DNA from: Flavobacterium sp.
Lineage (GTDB): Bacteria > Bacteroidota > Bacteroidia > Flavobacteriales > Flavobacteriaceae
Direction of reading: 5' to 3'
Assembly: GCA_003497625.1 (NCBI GenBank)
Contig: DNNO01000021.1
Location: forward strand, 295,171-336,510
Length of the DNA stretch: 41,340 bases
The notes under the pieces were generated by a model that did not search any database, was not told where the DNA came from, and worked only from the letters and a program-made list of their open reading frames with translations. Positions within the stretch are counted from its first letter, which is position 1; each line of letters opens with the position of its first letter. The position numbers were made by a program, and so were the translations under genes. Shown here one piece after another: positions 25,077 through 34,252 of this stretch.

Positions 25077-27154
25077 TTATTCAAGTATTCCCAAATAAAA
25101 CTATAAAATTCGCTTTGTTGTTTTACTCTTTTCTCGTAGCTCGAAATGTTTCCAGAATGACCAGCCGTTTTATTTACTTTCAAAAAAATTGGATTCTTCT
25201 GTGCAGTTCTATTTTGTAATCTAGCCGCAAATTTATACGATTGAAAAGGCGGAACTCTATCGTCGTTTTCAGAAGTAATAATTAAGCAAGTTGGATAATT
25301 TACATCTTCTTTAATCGTGTGATAAGGCGAATAAGAAATCAAAGATTGAAACTCTTCTTTATTATTTGGATTTCCATACTCGTCAAAATGATGTATTCCA
25401 GAAGTGTATTTGTCAAGAGTAGCCATATCTAATCTTCCCATTTCAGAAACAACGATTTTGAATAAATTAGGGCGTTGTGTCATTGCAGCACACACAACTA
25501 ATCCACCATGCGAACCACCATTAATGGCTAATTTGTTAGGATTGGTATATTTTTCTCGAATTAAAAATTCGGCAGCATCCACAAAATCATTAATCGAATT
25601 GATTTTTTTCAATCCCTTTCCTTCTTTGTGCCAGTTTTTCCCTTTTTCGCCACCACCCCTAACTTTCGCAAAGGCGTAAACACCACCTTTTTCTAAAAAA
25701 TGCAATAATCCGGTGTCATAATTTGGACTGCTAACACTTCCAAAACCGCCATAAGCTCTTAATAAAGTAGGATTATTTCCATTAAGCTCAATTCCTTTTT
25801 TGTGAATAATGACTATCGGAATATCTTTATTATCTCTACTCTTATAAGTAATCGTTTTGGTTTCAAAATAGTTAAATGGGAATAAGGTTGGTTTTGGTTG
25901 AATAAAATCGTTAAAATAAATATCGTTAGCTCCAGTAGTAATATTTAACTTATAATTTAGTGAAGAAATGGTGTACGAATAAAACGTAACAAAAAGTTCA
26001 TTTGTTTTTTCGTCATAAAATCTAATTTGAAAATCCATACTGTGTGGTGCTTCAAATTTTCGAATAAATTTTCCGGTATAATCATAAATAGACATGTAAT
26101 ATTTGCCCATATTGTCATACTTACAAATAATATAATTTTCTAAAAATGTGGCTCCAACAAGTAAATGAGAATAAACTTGAGGAATTAAAACAGTATTTTC
26201 TGTTCGATTATTTATATCAAAATAACTGATATTTCCCCAAGAATATTTTTCATCTGAAAAGTAAAACTTATCGTTAATAATATTTAAAAGTTCAAGATTA
26301 CTTTTGTCATCTTTTATGAAGTTTTTAAACTGAAATTGTTCGTTTTCAATTGTGGAATAATAGTAGTTTTTAGTAGTTTCATCTTCGCTTGTCTCAACAA
26401 TAAATAATTTATTTTGCTTGGTAAAAAAACTAAAGTTTGACTTTGTATTTGAAGTATCAAAAACCAATTTATCTTTGGCTTGAACATCACCGATTTTATG
26501 ATAGTATAATTGATAAGTAGAATCTTTTTCAAAGAATTCTTTATTCGAATTTTTCTTATAAAAAATACCCTTGTCGTTATTCCAAGCAACATCCGAAAAT
26601 TTAATATCGGTTAAAACATCATCAAGATATTTTTTGTTCGTAATATCTTTAAATTTAATTTCTTGTCTATCACTTCCGTTCGGACTAATTTTAAAAGCTA
26701 GATATCTTGAATTTTTTGAAGGAAAATAACCAGATAAAACCACATTCGCATCTTTATAAACATCAAACGGATCAACCAAAGGTTTTGCAAGATCGTTTAA
26801 ATTTTCTCTGTAATATAAAACACTTGGTTTGTTCTTTTCTATTCGATAAAAATTATAAAAATACTTTCCTTTTTTACTTGGCAATCCATTGGTAGACAAA
26901 TAATCATAATCTTTTATTTTGAATGAAAAATTATAATTTTTAACCAATTCAGATAGTTTTTCTTCGCTAACACTATTTTGTAAATTTACCCAATCAGCCA
27001 CATCTTTGTCAGAAGTATTTTCTAACCAAGCATAATCATCTTGTAAGGTAATTCCGTGTTTTGAAAGCGTTGAGGAAACTTTTTTAGTTTCAATTTTTTG
27101 TTGAGAAAAAACGGCAGTAGTAACAAAAAGTAGTACAAATAAAAATCGTGTCAT
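25073..27154 (-). CDS. Prolyl oligopeptidase family protein (S9A)
   Basis: This 693-residue exported peptidase has a signal peptide (about 1-17, ending VFSQQ). The seven-bladed propeller (about 70-430) sits between the N-terminal segment KHGITLQDDYAWLENTSDKDV and the hydrolase domain. The triad is S548 in GGSHGG, D631 in SENDDRVPP (R633 matches the substrate-binding Arg of POP) and H666 in AGHSG. The length fits POP (about 700). It should cleave proline-containing peptides in the periplasm. It is divergent from the lipoprotein gene at 27263; no perfect -7 element is visible. Confidence 0.95.
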   Translation of the reverse strand: MTRFLFVLLFVTTAVFSQQKIETKKVSSTLSKHGITLQDDYAWLENTSDKDVADWVNLQNSVSEEKLSELVKNYNFSFKIKDYDYLSTNGLPSKKGKYFYNFYRIEKNKPSVLYYRENLNDLAKPLVDPFDVYKDANVVLSGYFPSKNSRYLAFKISPNGSDRQEIKFKDITNKKYLDDVLTDIKFSDVAWNNDKGIFYKKNSNKEFFEKDSTYQLYYHKIGDVQAKDKLVFDTSNTKSNFSFFTKQNKLFIVETSEDETTKNYYYSTIENEQFQFKNFIKDDKSNLELLNIINDKFYFSDEKYSWGNISYFDINNRTENTVLIPQVYSHLLVGATFLENYIICKYDNMGKYYMSIYDYTGKFIRKFEAPHSMDFQIRFYDEKTNELFVTFYSYTISSLNYKLNITTGANDIYFNDFIQPKPTLFPFNYFETKTITYKSRDNKDIPIVIIHKKGIELNGNNPTLLRAYGGFGSVSSPNYDTGLLHFLEKGGVYAFAKVRGGGEKGKNWHKEGKGLKKINSINDFVDAAEFLIREKYTNPNKLAINGGSHGGLVVCAAMTQRPNLFKIVVSEMGRLDMATLDKYTSGIHHFDEYGNPNNKEEFQSLISYSPYHTIKEDVNYPTCLIITSENDDRVPPFQSYKFAARLQNRTAQKNPIFLKVNKTAGHSGNISSYEKRVKQQSEFYSFIWEYLNN

Positions 27155-27262
27155 AATCTTACAAATAGTATTGCGAAAGTATTAAAATATTATCCTAAAC
27201 AATAGTTTTGGACTGTTTTTTGCAATAATAATTTCAGTAACTTTATCAAAACGAAATTTATC

Positions 27263-27718
27263 ATGATTCAGTATATTTTATATCTATTCTTTGCCACAAC
27301 ATTAATCTCTTGTAACACAACAGAAACAATAGTGCAAGAAAATAATTTATCGGCATCCTATGAAACTTGGGTTGCTGGTGTTCGAGGTGGTGGAAGCGGC
27401 ATCAACTTTTATGTAGATTTAAAAACAGAATTAACCGAAGAAATTGAGTTAAAAAAAGTAATTTTCAGAGGTTACGAAGTGCCTTTTGAAAAACAAGATG
27501 CATTACATTTCATGGCAAGAATAAAAACCGAAGGCAATCAACAAAAATTTGATGGTGATGATTCTCAAATTTATACCAGTCCTAAAAATGCCTTAACCTT
27601 AGCCGAAAACGAAGCCATTTTAATCTTCTTAAAAAACGGAAAAGAAATCCGTCAAACTATTAAAGAAGTTAAGGAAAAACCAATGTTGCTTTATCCTTCG
27701 ACAAAACCAAAGTTTTAA
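27263..27718 (+). CDS. Small lipoprotein, unknown
   Basis: This 151-residue protein has a lipoprotein signal with lipobox LISC (C17). The mature part contains SASYETWVAGVRGGGSGINFYVDLKTEL, a pattern I associate with a conserved but uncharacterised Bacteroidota lipoprotein. The rest looks like a beta-sandwich with alternating polar and hydrophobic strands. It opens the envelope gene block and is 30 nt before the flippase. The function is unknown. Confidence 0.75.
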   Translation: MIQYILYLFFATTLISCNTTETIVQENNLSASYETWVAGVRGGGSGINFYVDLKTELTEEIELKKVIFRGYEVPFEKQDALHFMARIKTEGNQQKFDGDDSQIYTSPKNALTLAENEAILIFLKNGKEIRQTIKEVKEKPMLLYPSTKPKF

Positions 27719-27748
27719 TTACATTTGTTATTCTAAAACCAAAGGAAA

Positions 27749-29209
27749 TTGAGTCTTTACAAAAGTCTTTTTAAACAAACGGCGATTTATGGCATAGCAA
27801 CCGTTTTGCCAAGAATTATCAGTTTTATTCTGAATCCAATTTTTGTTTATTATCTTACCGATAAAGAAAAAATGGGTGAAGTTTCCGTTATTTTTTCCTA
27901 TTTAGTTTTCTTCAACGTAATCTTATCTTACGGAATGGAAACGGCTTTTTTCCGATTTTATAATTCTGAAAATGATAAGAGTAAAGTAATTTCTACATCT
28001 ACTATTTCGCTTTTTTGGTCAACAATTGGATTTTTAGCATTGTTCCTTTTGTTCCGAAAAGATTTAGCACTTTGGTCAGAAATCAATGTGGAATATGTTG
28101 TTTTCACTATTTGGATTTTAGCTTTAGATGCTTTGGCTATTATTCCGTTTTCAAAAATTAGAGCTGAAGGTCGTCCAATAAAATATGCTGTGATTAAGAT
28201 TTCAAACGTATTAATCAATTTGTTGTTAAACGTTTTCTTTTTAATTCTTTTACCCGATTTAGCAAATGAGTCATCAAATCCGTTATTACAAACCATCTAT
28301 CATGATGATTTTCAAATTGGGTACATTTTTGTTGCAAATTTAATTGCAAGTTTGGTTACATTACTTTTCGTTTTACCCGATTATTTCAAAATCAAATGGC
28401 AATTTGATGCTGATTTGTGGAAGAAAATGATGCAATACGGTTTGCCTATTTTAGTGGCTGGAATTGCTTTTGCTATTAACGAACATTTCGACAAGATTTT
28501 ATTAGATTGGATGCAAGTCGACATGGCAGATATTGGAGCCTATTCCGCTTGTTATAAAATAGGAATGTTTATGGTGTTGTTCCGAACCGCTTATTCTTTA
28601 GGAATTGAACCGTTTTTCTTCAGTCATGCTAAAAGCGAAAACGCGCCACAAACCTATGCTACAATTACCAAATATTTTGTCATTTTTGGTTCGTTTGTTT
28701 GCTTAGGTGTTATCGTGTTTGCAGATATTTTAAAATTAATATTAGTGCCAAAAGCAAACTTTTGGGATGCGATGGATGTTGTGCCATTAATAGTTTTAGC
28801 TAATTTCTTTTTAGGAATTTATACCAATTTATCCGTTTGGTACAAGTTAATTGATAAAACCAGAATTGGCGCTTATATTTCAATTGTTGGAGCAATAGTA
28901 ACTTTAGTTTTAAATCTACTTTTAATTCCAATTATCAGTTACATGGGTTCTGCAATTGCTACTATTTTGGCTTACGGAACCATGATGTTCATTTCGTACT
29001 ACATGGGACAAAAAAAATATCCAATTCCATACGATAAGAAATCTATTTTTACTTATTTAGGATTAGCAATAGTGCTTTCGGGAATTTCATTTTATGTGCC
29101 CATTTTACGTGAAACTTATGTATTCGGAATTGCATCTATCTTGTTTTTTGCTTACTTTGTATACCGAAATGAAAAAGAAACTATTTTAACGATTATCAGA
29201 AGAAAATAA
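27749..29209 (+). CDS. Oligosaccharide flippase / polysaccharide biosynthesis protein
   Basis: This 486-residue protein has about 14 membrane helices and opens [36 protein letters not shown], typical of the MVF/MATE-like polysaccharide transporter family (Wzx or MurJ-like). It likely flips a lipid-linked sugar across the inner membrane. The start is TTG at 27749, chosen because no ATG is near and the family's conserved N-terminus begins here. Length is normal. It ends 1 nt before dut. Confidence 0.9.
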   Translation: MSLYKSLFKQTAIYGIATVLPRIISFILNPIFVYYLTDKEKMGEVSVIFSYLVFFNVILSYGMETAFFRFYNSENDKSKVISTSTISLFWSTIGFLALFLLFRKDLALWSEINVEYVVFTIWILALDALAIIPFSKIRAEGRPIKYAVIKISNVLINLLLNVFFLILLPDLANESSNPLLQTIYHDDFQIGYIFVANLIASLVTLLFVLPDYFKIKWQFDADLWKKMMQYGLPILVAGIAFAINEHFDKILLDWMQVDMADIGAYSACYKIGMFMVLFRTAYSLGIEPFFFSHAKSENAPQTYATITKYFVIFGSFVCLGVIVFADILKLILVPKANFWDAMDVVPLIVLANFFLGIYTNLSVWYKLIDKTRIGAYISIVGAIVTLVLNLLLIPIISYMGSAIATILAYGTMMFISYYMGQKKYPIPYDKKSIFTYLGLAIVLSGISFYVPILRETYVFGIASILFFAYFVYRNEKETILTIIRRK

Positions 29210-29210
29210 T

Positions 29211-29645
29211 ATGCAAATTAAAATCATCAATAAATCAAATCACGAGTTACCAAACTACGAAACAATCGCTTCGGCTGGAATGGATTTACGTGCGAATATA
29301 TCTGAACCAATTACACTAAAATCATTAGAAAGAACCATTGTGAAAACGGGACTTTTCATTGAATTACCAATCGGTTACGAAGCGCAAGTACGTCCAAGAA
29401 GTGGTTTAGCAGCTAAAAAAGGAATCACCGTGCTAAATTCACCCGGAACAGTGGATGCCGATTACCGTGGAGAAATCGGTGTGATTTTAGTAAATTTATC
29501 CAATGAAGATTTCGTAATCGAAAACGGAGAACGCATCGCCCAATTAATCATCGCCAAACACGAACGCGCAGAATGGATCGAAGTAACCGAATTATCTGAA
29601 ACTTCAAGAGGTGAAGGTGGTTTTGGAAGCACAGGAGTAAAATAA
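29211..29645 (+). CDS. dut: dUTP diphosphatase
   Basis: This 144-residue trimeric dUTPase hydrolyses dUTP to dUMP and pyrophosphate, keeping uracil out of DNA and feeding thymidylate synthesis. All five motifs are present: SAGMDLRA (21-28), PRSG (62-65), [13 protein letters not shown] (79-91), [10 protein letters not shown] (105-114) and GEGGFGSTG (134-142). It is 1 nt after the flippase, so it shares its transcript. The nucleotidyltransferase gene follows after 104 nt, which hold a tandem repeat. Confidence 0.97.
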   Translation: MQIKIINKSNHELPNYETIASAGMDLRANISEPITLKSLERTIVKTGLFIELPIGYEAQVRPRSGLAAKKGITVLNSPGTVDADYRGEIGVILVNLSNEDFVIENGERIAQLIIAKHERAEWIEVTELSETSRGEGGFGSTGVK

Positions 29646-29678
29646 GTGTTCAGAAAAAACATCAAAAATATAATCTTA

Positions 29679-29734
29679 GCGAGCTTTGCGAAAAACCTTT
29701 GCGAGCTTTGCGAAAAACCTTTGCGAGCTTTGCG
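29679..29734 (+). repeat. 22-nt tandem repeat, about 2.5 copies
   Basis: The 22-nt unit, beginning GCGAGCTTTGCG and ending AAAAACCTTT, occupies 29679-29700 and 29701-29722 identically, with a partial copy (12 nt) at 29723-29734. The intergenic position between dut and the nucleotidyltransferase and the TTTGCG core resemble repeats found in Flavobacterium intergenic regions. No spacers separate the units, so this is not a CRISPR array. Confidence 0.85.
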
Positions 29735-29749
29735 TTTAAAATATAAAAC

Positions 29750-30760
29750 ATGAAAATAATAGTACCAATGGCAGGTCGTGGTTCACGTCTTCGCCCACAT
29801 ACCTTAACCATTCCAAAACCATTAATTCCAGTAGCAGGAAAACCAATCGTTCATAGATTAGTTGAAGATATTGCCAGAGTTTTAAATCAGAAAATAGACG
29901 AAGTTGCGTTTATTATTCATGAAAGTTTTGGTAAAAAAGTAGAAGAAGATTTAATTGCCATTGCTCAAAAATTAGGTGCAAAAGGAACTATTTATTATCA
30001 AAACGAAGCCTTAGGAACAGGTCACGCGATAATGTGTGCTAAGGATTCTTTAAGCGGACCAGCAGTTATTGCTTATGCCGATACCTTAATTCGTGCTGAT
30101 TTCGATTTAGATACCACTGCGGATAGCGTAATTTGGGTAAAACAAGTAGATCAACCGGAAGCTTTTGGTGTAGTAAATTTAAACACTAACGGAGAAATCA
30201 TCGAATTGGTGGAAAAACCAAAAGAATTTGTATCAGATTTAGCCGTAATCGGAATTTACTATTTCAAAGATGTTGCAGTTCTTAAAAACGAATTGCAATC
30301 GGTACTTGATAATAACATTATTCATGGTGGCGAATACCAAATTAACGATGGTATTAAACAAATGATGGCAAAAGGCATGAAATTTGTACCAGGTAAAGTC
30401 GACGAATGGATGGATTGCGGAAACAAAGACGTTACCGTTGAAACCAATACAAGAATGTTAGGTTTTTTACATAACGATGGTGAAAATTTAGTTGCCGCTG
30501 ATGTGAAATTAGAAAACTCAACCATAATTCCACCATGTTATATTGGTGAAGATGTGTATTTGATAAACGCAACCGTTGGACCAAATGTTTCATTAGGAAA
30601 AGGATGTCACGTGATTAATTCTACCATAAAAAATAGTTTGGTGCAAACGCATTCTAACATAAAAAACGCCAAATTAGACAACGCAATGATTGGAAATCAC
30701 GCAACTTTTGATGGCAATTTTACAAGTATAAGTATCGGAGATTATTCGGTTTTAGAATAG
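29750..30760 (+). CDS. Sugar-phosphate nucleotidyltransferase with beta-helix C-terminus
   Basis: This 336-residue enzyme has an N-terminal nucleotidyltransferase domain (about 1-230) with PMAGRGSRLRPHTLTIPKPLIPVAGKPI as nucleotide loop, and VEKPKEF and WMDCGNKD later. A left-handed beta-helix of hexapeptide-like turns follows (about 245-336). It joins a sugar-1-phosphate to a nucleoside triphosphate to make an NDP-sugar for surface glycans or cell wall. The exact sugar and base cannot be told. It directly abuts the TPR gene, whose start follows immediately. Confidence 0.9.
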   Translation: MKIIVPMAGRGSRLRPHTLTIPKPLIPVAGKPIVHRLVEDIARVLNQKIDEVAFIIHESFGKKVEEDLIAIAQKLGAKGTIYYQNEALGTGHAIMCAKDSLSGPAVIAYADTLIRADFDLDTTADSVIWVKQVDQPEAFGVVNLNTNGEIIELVEKPKEFVSDLAVIGIYYFKDVAVLKNELQSVLDNNIIHGGEYQINDGIKQMMAKGMKFVPGKVDEWMDCGNKDVTVETNTRMLGFLHNDGENLVAADVKLENSTIIPPCYIGEDVYLINATVGPNVSLGKGCHVINSTIKNSLVQTHSNIKNAKLDNAMIGNHATFDGNFTSISIGDYSVLE

Positions 30761-32128
30761 ATGATAAAGAAAAAACACATAGCTTTTTTAACGTTCCTGC
30801 TTTTCAGTTTTGGGAATCACTTGTTTGCGCAAGACAATCCCGATGCGATTGCTTTGGTGGATGACCAATTGGAAAACAATTTTTACGAAGCCTTGAAACA
30901 ACGCGGCATCGAAAATTACGATAAAGCGATTGTGGCGATTCAAAAATGCATTGAAAAAGAACCAAAAAATGCATCATTTCAATATGAATTAGGTAAGAAT
31001 TATTTGAGCCTAAAAAATTATGTTGATGCGGAAAATGCCTTCAAAAAAGCCGTTGAGTTAGACAACAAACAACGTTGGTATTGGAACGGTTTGTACGATG
31101 TGTATTACCAAACTAAAGATTATCAAAAATCAATCCCAATTGTAGAAAAATTAATTGAGTTTGATGGTAACATGAGAGAAGATTTAGTTTCACTTTACAT
31201 GAATACGAACCAACACGGAAAAGCGCTAGAGTTGTTGAAATACATGGAATCAAAATCAAAGTTGACCAGTACAATGGAATACTATAAACTGAAGATTCAA
31301 GAATCGAATGCCTATACAAAACCACAAAAAGAGCAATTAGAAGAAGCGATTAAAAAGAATCCAAAAGACGAACAGAATTACATCGATTTGATTGTTTTAT
31401 ACTCGAGTTTCAATCAGGAAGACAAAGCCTTTGAAGTCGCAAAACAATTGGAAAAAGAAATCCCAAATTCTGATTGGGCGCATGTAAGTTTAGTGAAATT
31501 TCATTTGAATAATAACGATGGCGAAAATGCTTCCAAATCAATGTTTAAAGTTTTGGATAACGATAGAATGGATTTAAAAATCAAACATCGTGTTTTTAAC
31601 GAGTTTTTGATTTTTGCAGTTAAAAATCCAACATATTTAAAAGATATCGATAAAGCCATTCCGTATTTTAACGATGATAAAGAAATCAATGTAGCTAAAG
31701 AAGTAGCTAAGTTTTTCTGGAAAAAGAACGATTTAGAAAATGCTTCGAAGTATTTTGATAAAGGCATCAAAAAGAATTCGGATGATATTGAAGCGATGGA
31801 ATTGTACTTAGAAGTATTAATTCAGAAGCAAGATTTTCAATTGGTTAGTAAAAAAGCAGAAGAATATTTGGAGTCATTTCCAACACAAGTTGGGTTCTAT
31901 TTTTATGCTGGTTTAGGATACAATCAACTTAAAGAATATAAAAAAGCAAAGAACATTTTAGAAAACGGCTTGGATTTTGTAGTTGAATTTAATCCTTCAG
32001 AATCTGGAATTTACAACAATCGTTTCAATGTTAATTTTTATAAACAATTAATTATCAGTTGCGAAAATTTGAATGATAAGGTTAAAAAAGAAGTGTACAC
32101 CAACAAATTAAAGCAATTACAAAAATAA
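30761..32128 (+). CDS. Exported TPR protein
   Basis: This 455-residue protein has a signal peptide (about 1-23, ending HLFAQD) and a chain of tetratricopeptide repeats. ALKQRGIENYDKAIVAIQKCIEKEPKNASFQYELGKNYLSLKNYVDAENAFKKAV shows the pattern, and copies continue to about residue 430. TPR repeats mediate protein contacts, here probably in the periplasm. It lies between the nucleotidyltransferase and the DUF4292 lipoprotein with no gaps, so the three are likely translated together. Confidence 0.88.
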   Translation: MIKKKHIAFLTFLLFSFGNHLFAQDNPDAIALVDDQLENNFYEALKQRGIENYDKAIVAIQKCIEKEPKNASFQYELGKNYLSLKNYVDAENAFKKAVELDNKQRWYWNGLYDVYYQTKDYQKSIPIVEKLIEFDGNMREDLVSLYMNTNQHGKALELLKYMESKSKLTSTMEYYKLKIQESNAYTKPQKEQLEEAIKKNPKDEQNYIDLIVLYSSFNQEDKAFEVAKQLEKEIPNSDWAHVSLVKFHLNNNDGENASKSMFKVLDNDRMDLKIKHRVFNEFLIFAVKNPTYLKDIDKAIPYFNDDKEINVAKEVAKFFWKKNDLENASKYFDKGIKKNSDDIEAMELYLEVLIQKQDFQLVSKKAEEYLESFPTQVGFYFYAGLGYNQLKEYKKAKNILENGLDFVVEFNPSESGIYNNRFNVNFYKQLIISCENLNDKVKKEVYTNKLKQLQK

Positions 32129-32893
32129 ATGAAGTCAATACTATCAGCCTTTTTAATCGTTTTTTTAATCGGATGTAAATCAAAGCAATCCGTTGCAACA
32201 GCATCCGCAAATGAAAATACCGAAGTTTCAAAAGTAATCAAAGGTCATTATAAAAACGAGCACGATTTTACTACGCTAAATATCAGAGCAAACGCCAAAT
32301 ATGAAGATGAGAAACAATCGCATTCTATGAATGCCGATATTCGTATTAAGAAAGACGAAATCATTTGGATTAATATTAAATTCTTAGGAATTCCAATGGC
32401 AAAAGCGATGATAACTCCAACAAAAGTGAGCTATTACGAAAAGATAAATAACACGTATTTTGAAGGCGATTTTAGTATGTTAAGCAATTGGTTAGGAACT
32501 GATTTAGATTTTCAAAAAGTGCAGAATTTGTTTCTTGGAAAAGCAATTGACGATTTAACAAAAGACAAATGGGTTTCTGAAGTAGTAGAGAAAATGTTTA
32601 AGTTGTCGTTGCCAAATGGTTCTGATATTGCCAAAGAATTTTATTTTGAGGGTGCTAATTATTTATTAAAAAAAGAAACGATAACTCAAGCAAGTAAAAA
32701 CCGAAATTTAGAAATTCGTTATCCATCGTTCAAAGAAGAAAAAGGAATGTTTTTACCTAATGAAATCAACATAAAAGCCGAACAAAAAAACAAAGTAACA
32801 ATCGATATTGAGTATAAGAACACAACATTTAATGAAAATTTGAGTTATCCTTTTTCAATACCTAGTGGTTATACCGCTATAGAAATCAATTAA
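32129..32893 (+). CDS. DUF4292 lipoprotein
   Basis: This 254-residue lipoprotein has lipobox LIGC (C16) and a DUF4292 domain: FTTLNIRANAKYEDEKQSHSMNADIRIKKDEIIWINIKFLGIPMAKAMITP, then the C-terminal strands. The fold resembles LolA/LolB, which carry lipoproteins or lipids across the periplasm. From memory the gene is usually next to the TPR and EnvC-like genes in Bacteroidota. It starts immediately after the TPR stop and is followed by a promoter for the EnvC-like gene. Confidence 0.88.
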   Translation: MKSILSAFLIVFLIGCKSKQSVATASANENTEVSKVIKGHYKNEHDFTTLNIRANAKYEDEKQSHSMNADIRIKKDEIIWINIKFLGIPMAKAMITPTKVSYYEKINNTYFEGDFSMLSNWLGTDLDFQKVQNLFLGKAIDDLTKDKWVSEVVEKMFKLSLPNGSDIAKEFYFEGANYLLKKETITQASKNRNLEIRYPSFKEEKGMFLPNEINIKAEQKNKVTIDIEYKNTTFNENLSYPFSIPSGYTAIEIN

Positions 32894-32915
32894 TTTTTTA
32901 TTTAAGTAAAAAAAC

Positions 32916-32923
32916 TACCTTTG
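32916..32923 (+). promoter_or_regulatory. -7 element of EnvC-like gene
   Basis: TACCTTTG matches the consensus exactly, 16 nt before the ATG at 32940. No clear -33 TTTG is seen, as the region upstream is the end of the DUF4292 gene. Confidence 0.55.
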
Positions 32924-32939
32924 TAAAAATCCTTATTGC

Positions 32940-34175
32940 ATGAACCAATTCATTAAAATCCTATTTTTCTTTTTCATTACAAGCCTATGTTTTGCACAAC
33001 CTTCTGAACAGCAAAAGTTAGAAGAGCGCAAAGCACAAATTTTGAAAGAAATTTCAGAAAATAAATCGCGTTTAGAAGCGGAAAAAAAGAAAGAAAAATC
33101 GGTTTTAAAACAAATTAGTGCGCAAAAAGGACTAATTCAATTGCGACAAAAATTACTAAATACAACGGCAAAGCAAACCCGTTTATTAAGTGATGAAATT
33201 TATTTAACTCAGTTAGAAATGAACAAGTTAAATAGAGAATTAAAAGTATTGAAAGAAGATTATGAAAAAATGATTGTGAAATCATATAAAAGCCGAAACG
33301 AGCAAAGTCGAATTATGTTTGTCCTTTCAGCTGAAAATTTTCTGCAAGCTTATAAGCGAATCCAATACATGAAACAGTATGCCGGATTTAGAAAAATGCA
33401 AGGAGAAGAAATCAAAGAAAAACAAAATAAACTAGTAGTCGCTGAAAAACGATTATCGGAAAGTAAAAAAGAAAAAGAAGTTGTTTTAGCTCAAACTGAA
33501 AAAGAAAAACAAGAGTTAGAAAAAGAGAAGCAAGAACAAGAGCGTTTAGCTAAGCTAATTCAAAAAGACAAAAAGAAAATATCAGCTGAAATTAGCAAGA
33601 AGCAAAAAGAAGCAAAAGATATTGATGCAAAAATTAAAAGATTAATTGCTGCAGAAATTGCAGAAGCAAACAAAAGAAATGCTGCTAAAACAGGTACAAC
33701 TGCACCAAAAACAGGAACTGCTGCAGCTTCAAAATTTGTGTTATCTGCTGAAGGTAAAGTAGTTTCAGATAATTTTAAAGCGAATAGAGGTAAATTGCCT
33801 TGGCCAGTTGTTGATGGTTACATTTCGTTAAAACATGGTGATCAACCGCATCCAGTTCATAAGAATTTGACTATTCATAATAGTGGTGTTGAAATTTCAA
33901 CAAAACCAGGTTCTTCGGCAAGAGCTGTTTTTGGTGGCGAAGTGTTGCAAGTTCAAGTAATTTCGGCAAACAACAAAGCAGTTTATATTCAGCATGGAGA
34001 TTTTATTACCGTTTATTTGAATTTATCTTCTGTTAGCGTGAGTAAAGGTCAAAAAGTGACAATCAAACAAAATATCGGAAAAATCCATACCGATTCTTCT
34101 GGAAGTGCGGTAATTAAGTTTTTAGTATTACAAAATACCACAACTCTAAATCCAGAATCTTGGTTAAACTTATAA
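32940..34175 (+). CDS. EnvC-like protein with degenerate LytM (M23) domain
   Basis: This 411-residue exported protein has a signal peptide (about 1-20), a long coiled coil (about 22-230, Lys/Glu/Gln-rich) and a C-terminal LytM/M23-like domain (about 285-411). In active M23 enzymes the metal and catalytic residues are H-x3-D, a histidine in YAHLS and H-x-H. Here those places read NSGVE, YLNLSS and VIKFL, so the zinc site is lost. Such proteins (E. coli EnvC) activate amidases during cell separation. It is followed by a terminator. Confidence 0.9.
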   Translation: MNQFIKILFFFFITSLCFAQPSEQQKLEERKAQILKEISENKSRLEAEKKKEKSVLKQISAQKGLIQLRQKLLNTTAKQTRLLSDEIYLTQLEMNKLNRELKVLKEDYEKMIVKSYKSRNEQSRIMFVLSAENFLQAYKRIQYMKQYAGFRKMQGEEIKEKQNKLVVAEKRLSESKKEKEVVLAQTEKEKQELEKEKQEQERLAKLIQKDKKKISAEISKKQKEAKDIDAKIKRLIAAEIAEANKRNAAKTGTTAPKTGTAAASKFVLSAEGKVVSDNFKANRGKLPWPVVDGYISLKHGDQPHPVHKNLTIHNSGVEISTKPGSSARAVFGGEVLQVQVISANNKAVYIQHGDFITVYLNLSSVSVSKGQKVTIKQNIGKIHTDSSGSAVIKFLVLQNTTTLNPESWLNL

Positions 34176-34180
34176 AACGA

Positions 34181-34210
34181 AAATGAGGTCGAAATGGCCT
34201 CATTTTTTTT
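34181..34210 (+). terminator. Rho-independent terminator of envelope gene block
   Basis: A 10-bp stem (34181-34190 with 34196-34205, one G-U pair), loop GAAAT, is followed by a run of T (34203-34210). It is 5 nt after the EnvC-like stop. Confidence 0.9.
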
Positions 34211-34252
34211 GGATTCCATTTTATTTGTACTTTTATATCTTATTTGCAAAAC

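Noticed and set aside
29679-29734. Possible CRISPR array
   Set aside because: The repeats are directly abutting, with no spacers, and no cas genes are nearby.
34244-34252. TTG start for the hydroxyacid dehydrogenase
   Set aside because: An ATG three codons later gives the usual family N-terminus.
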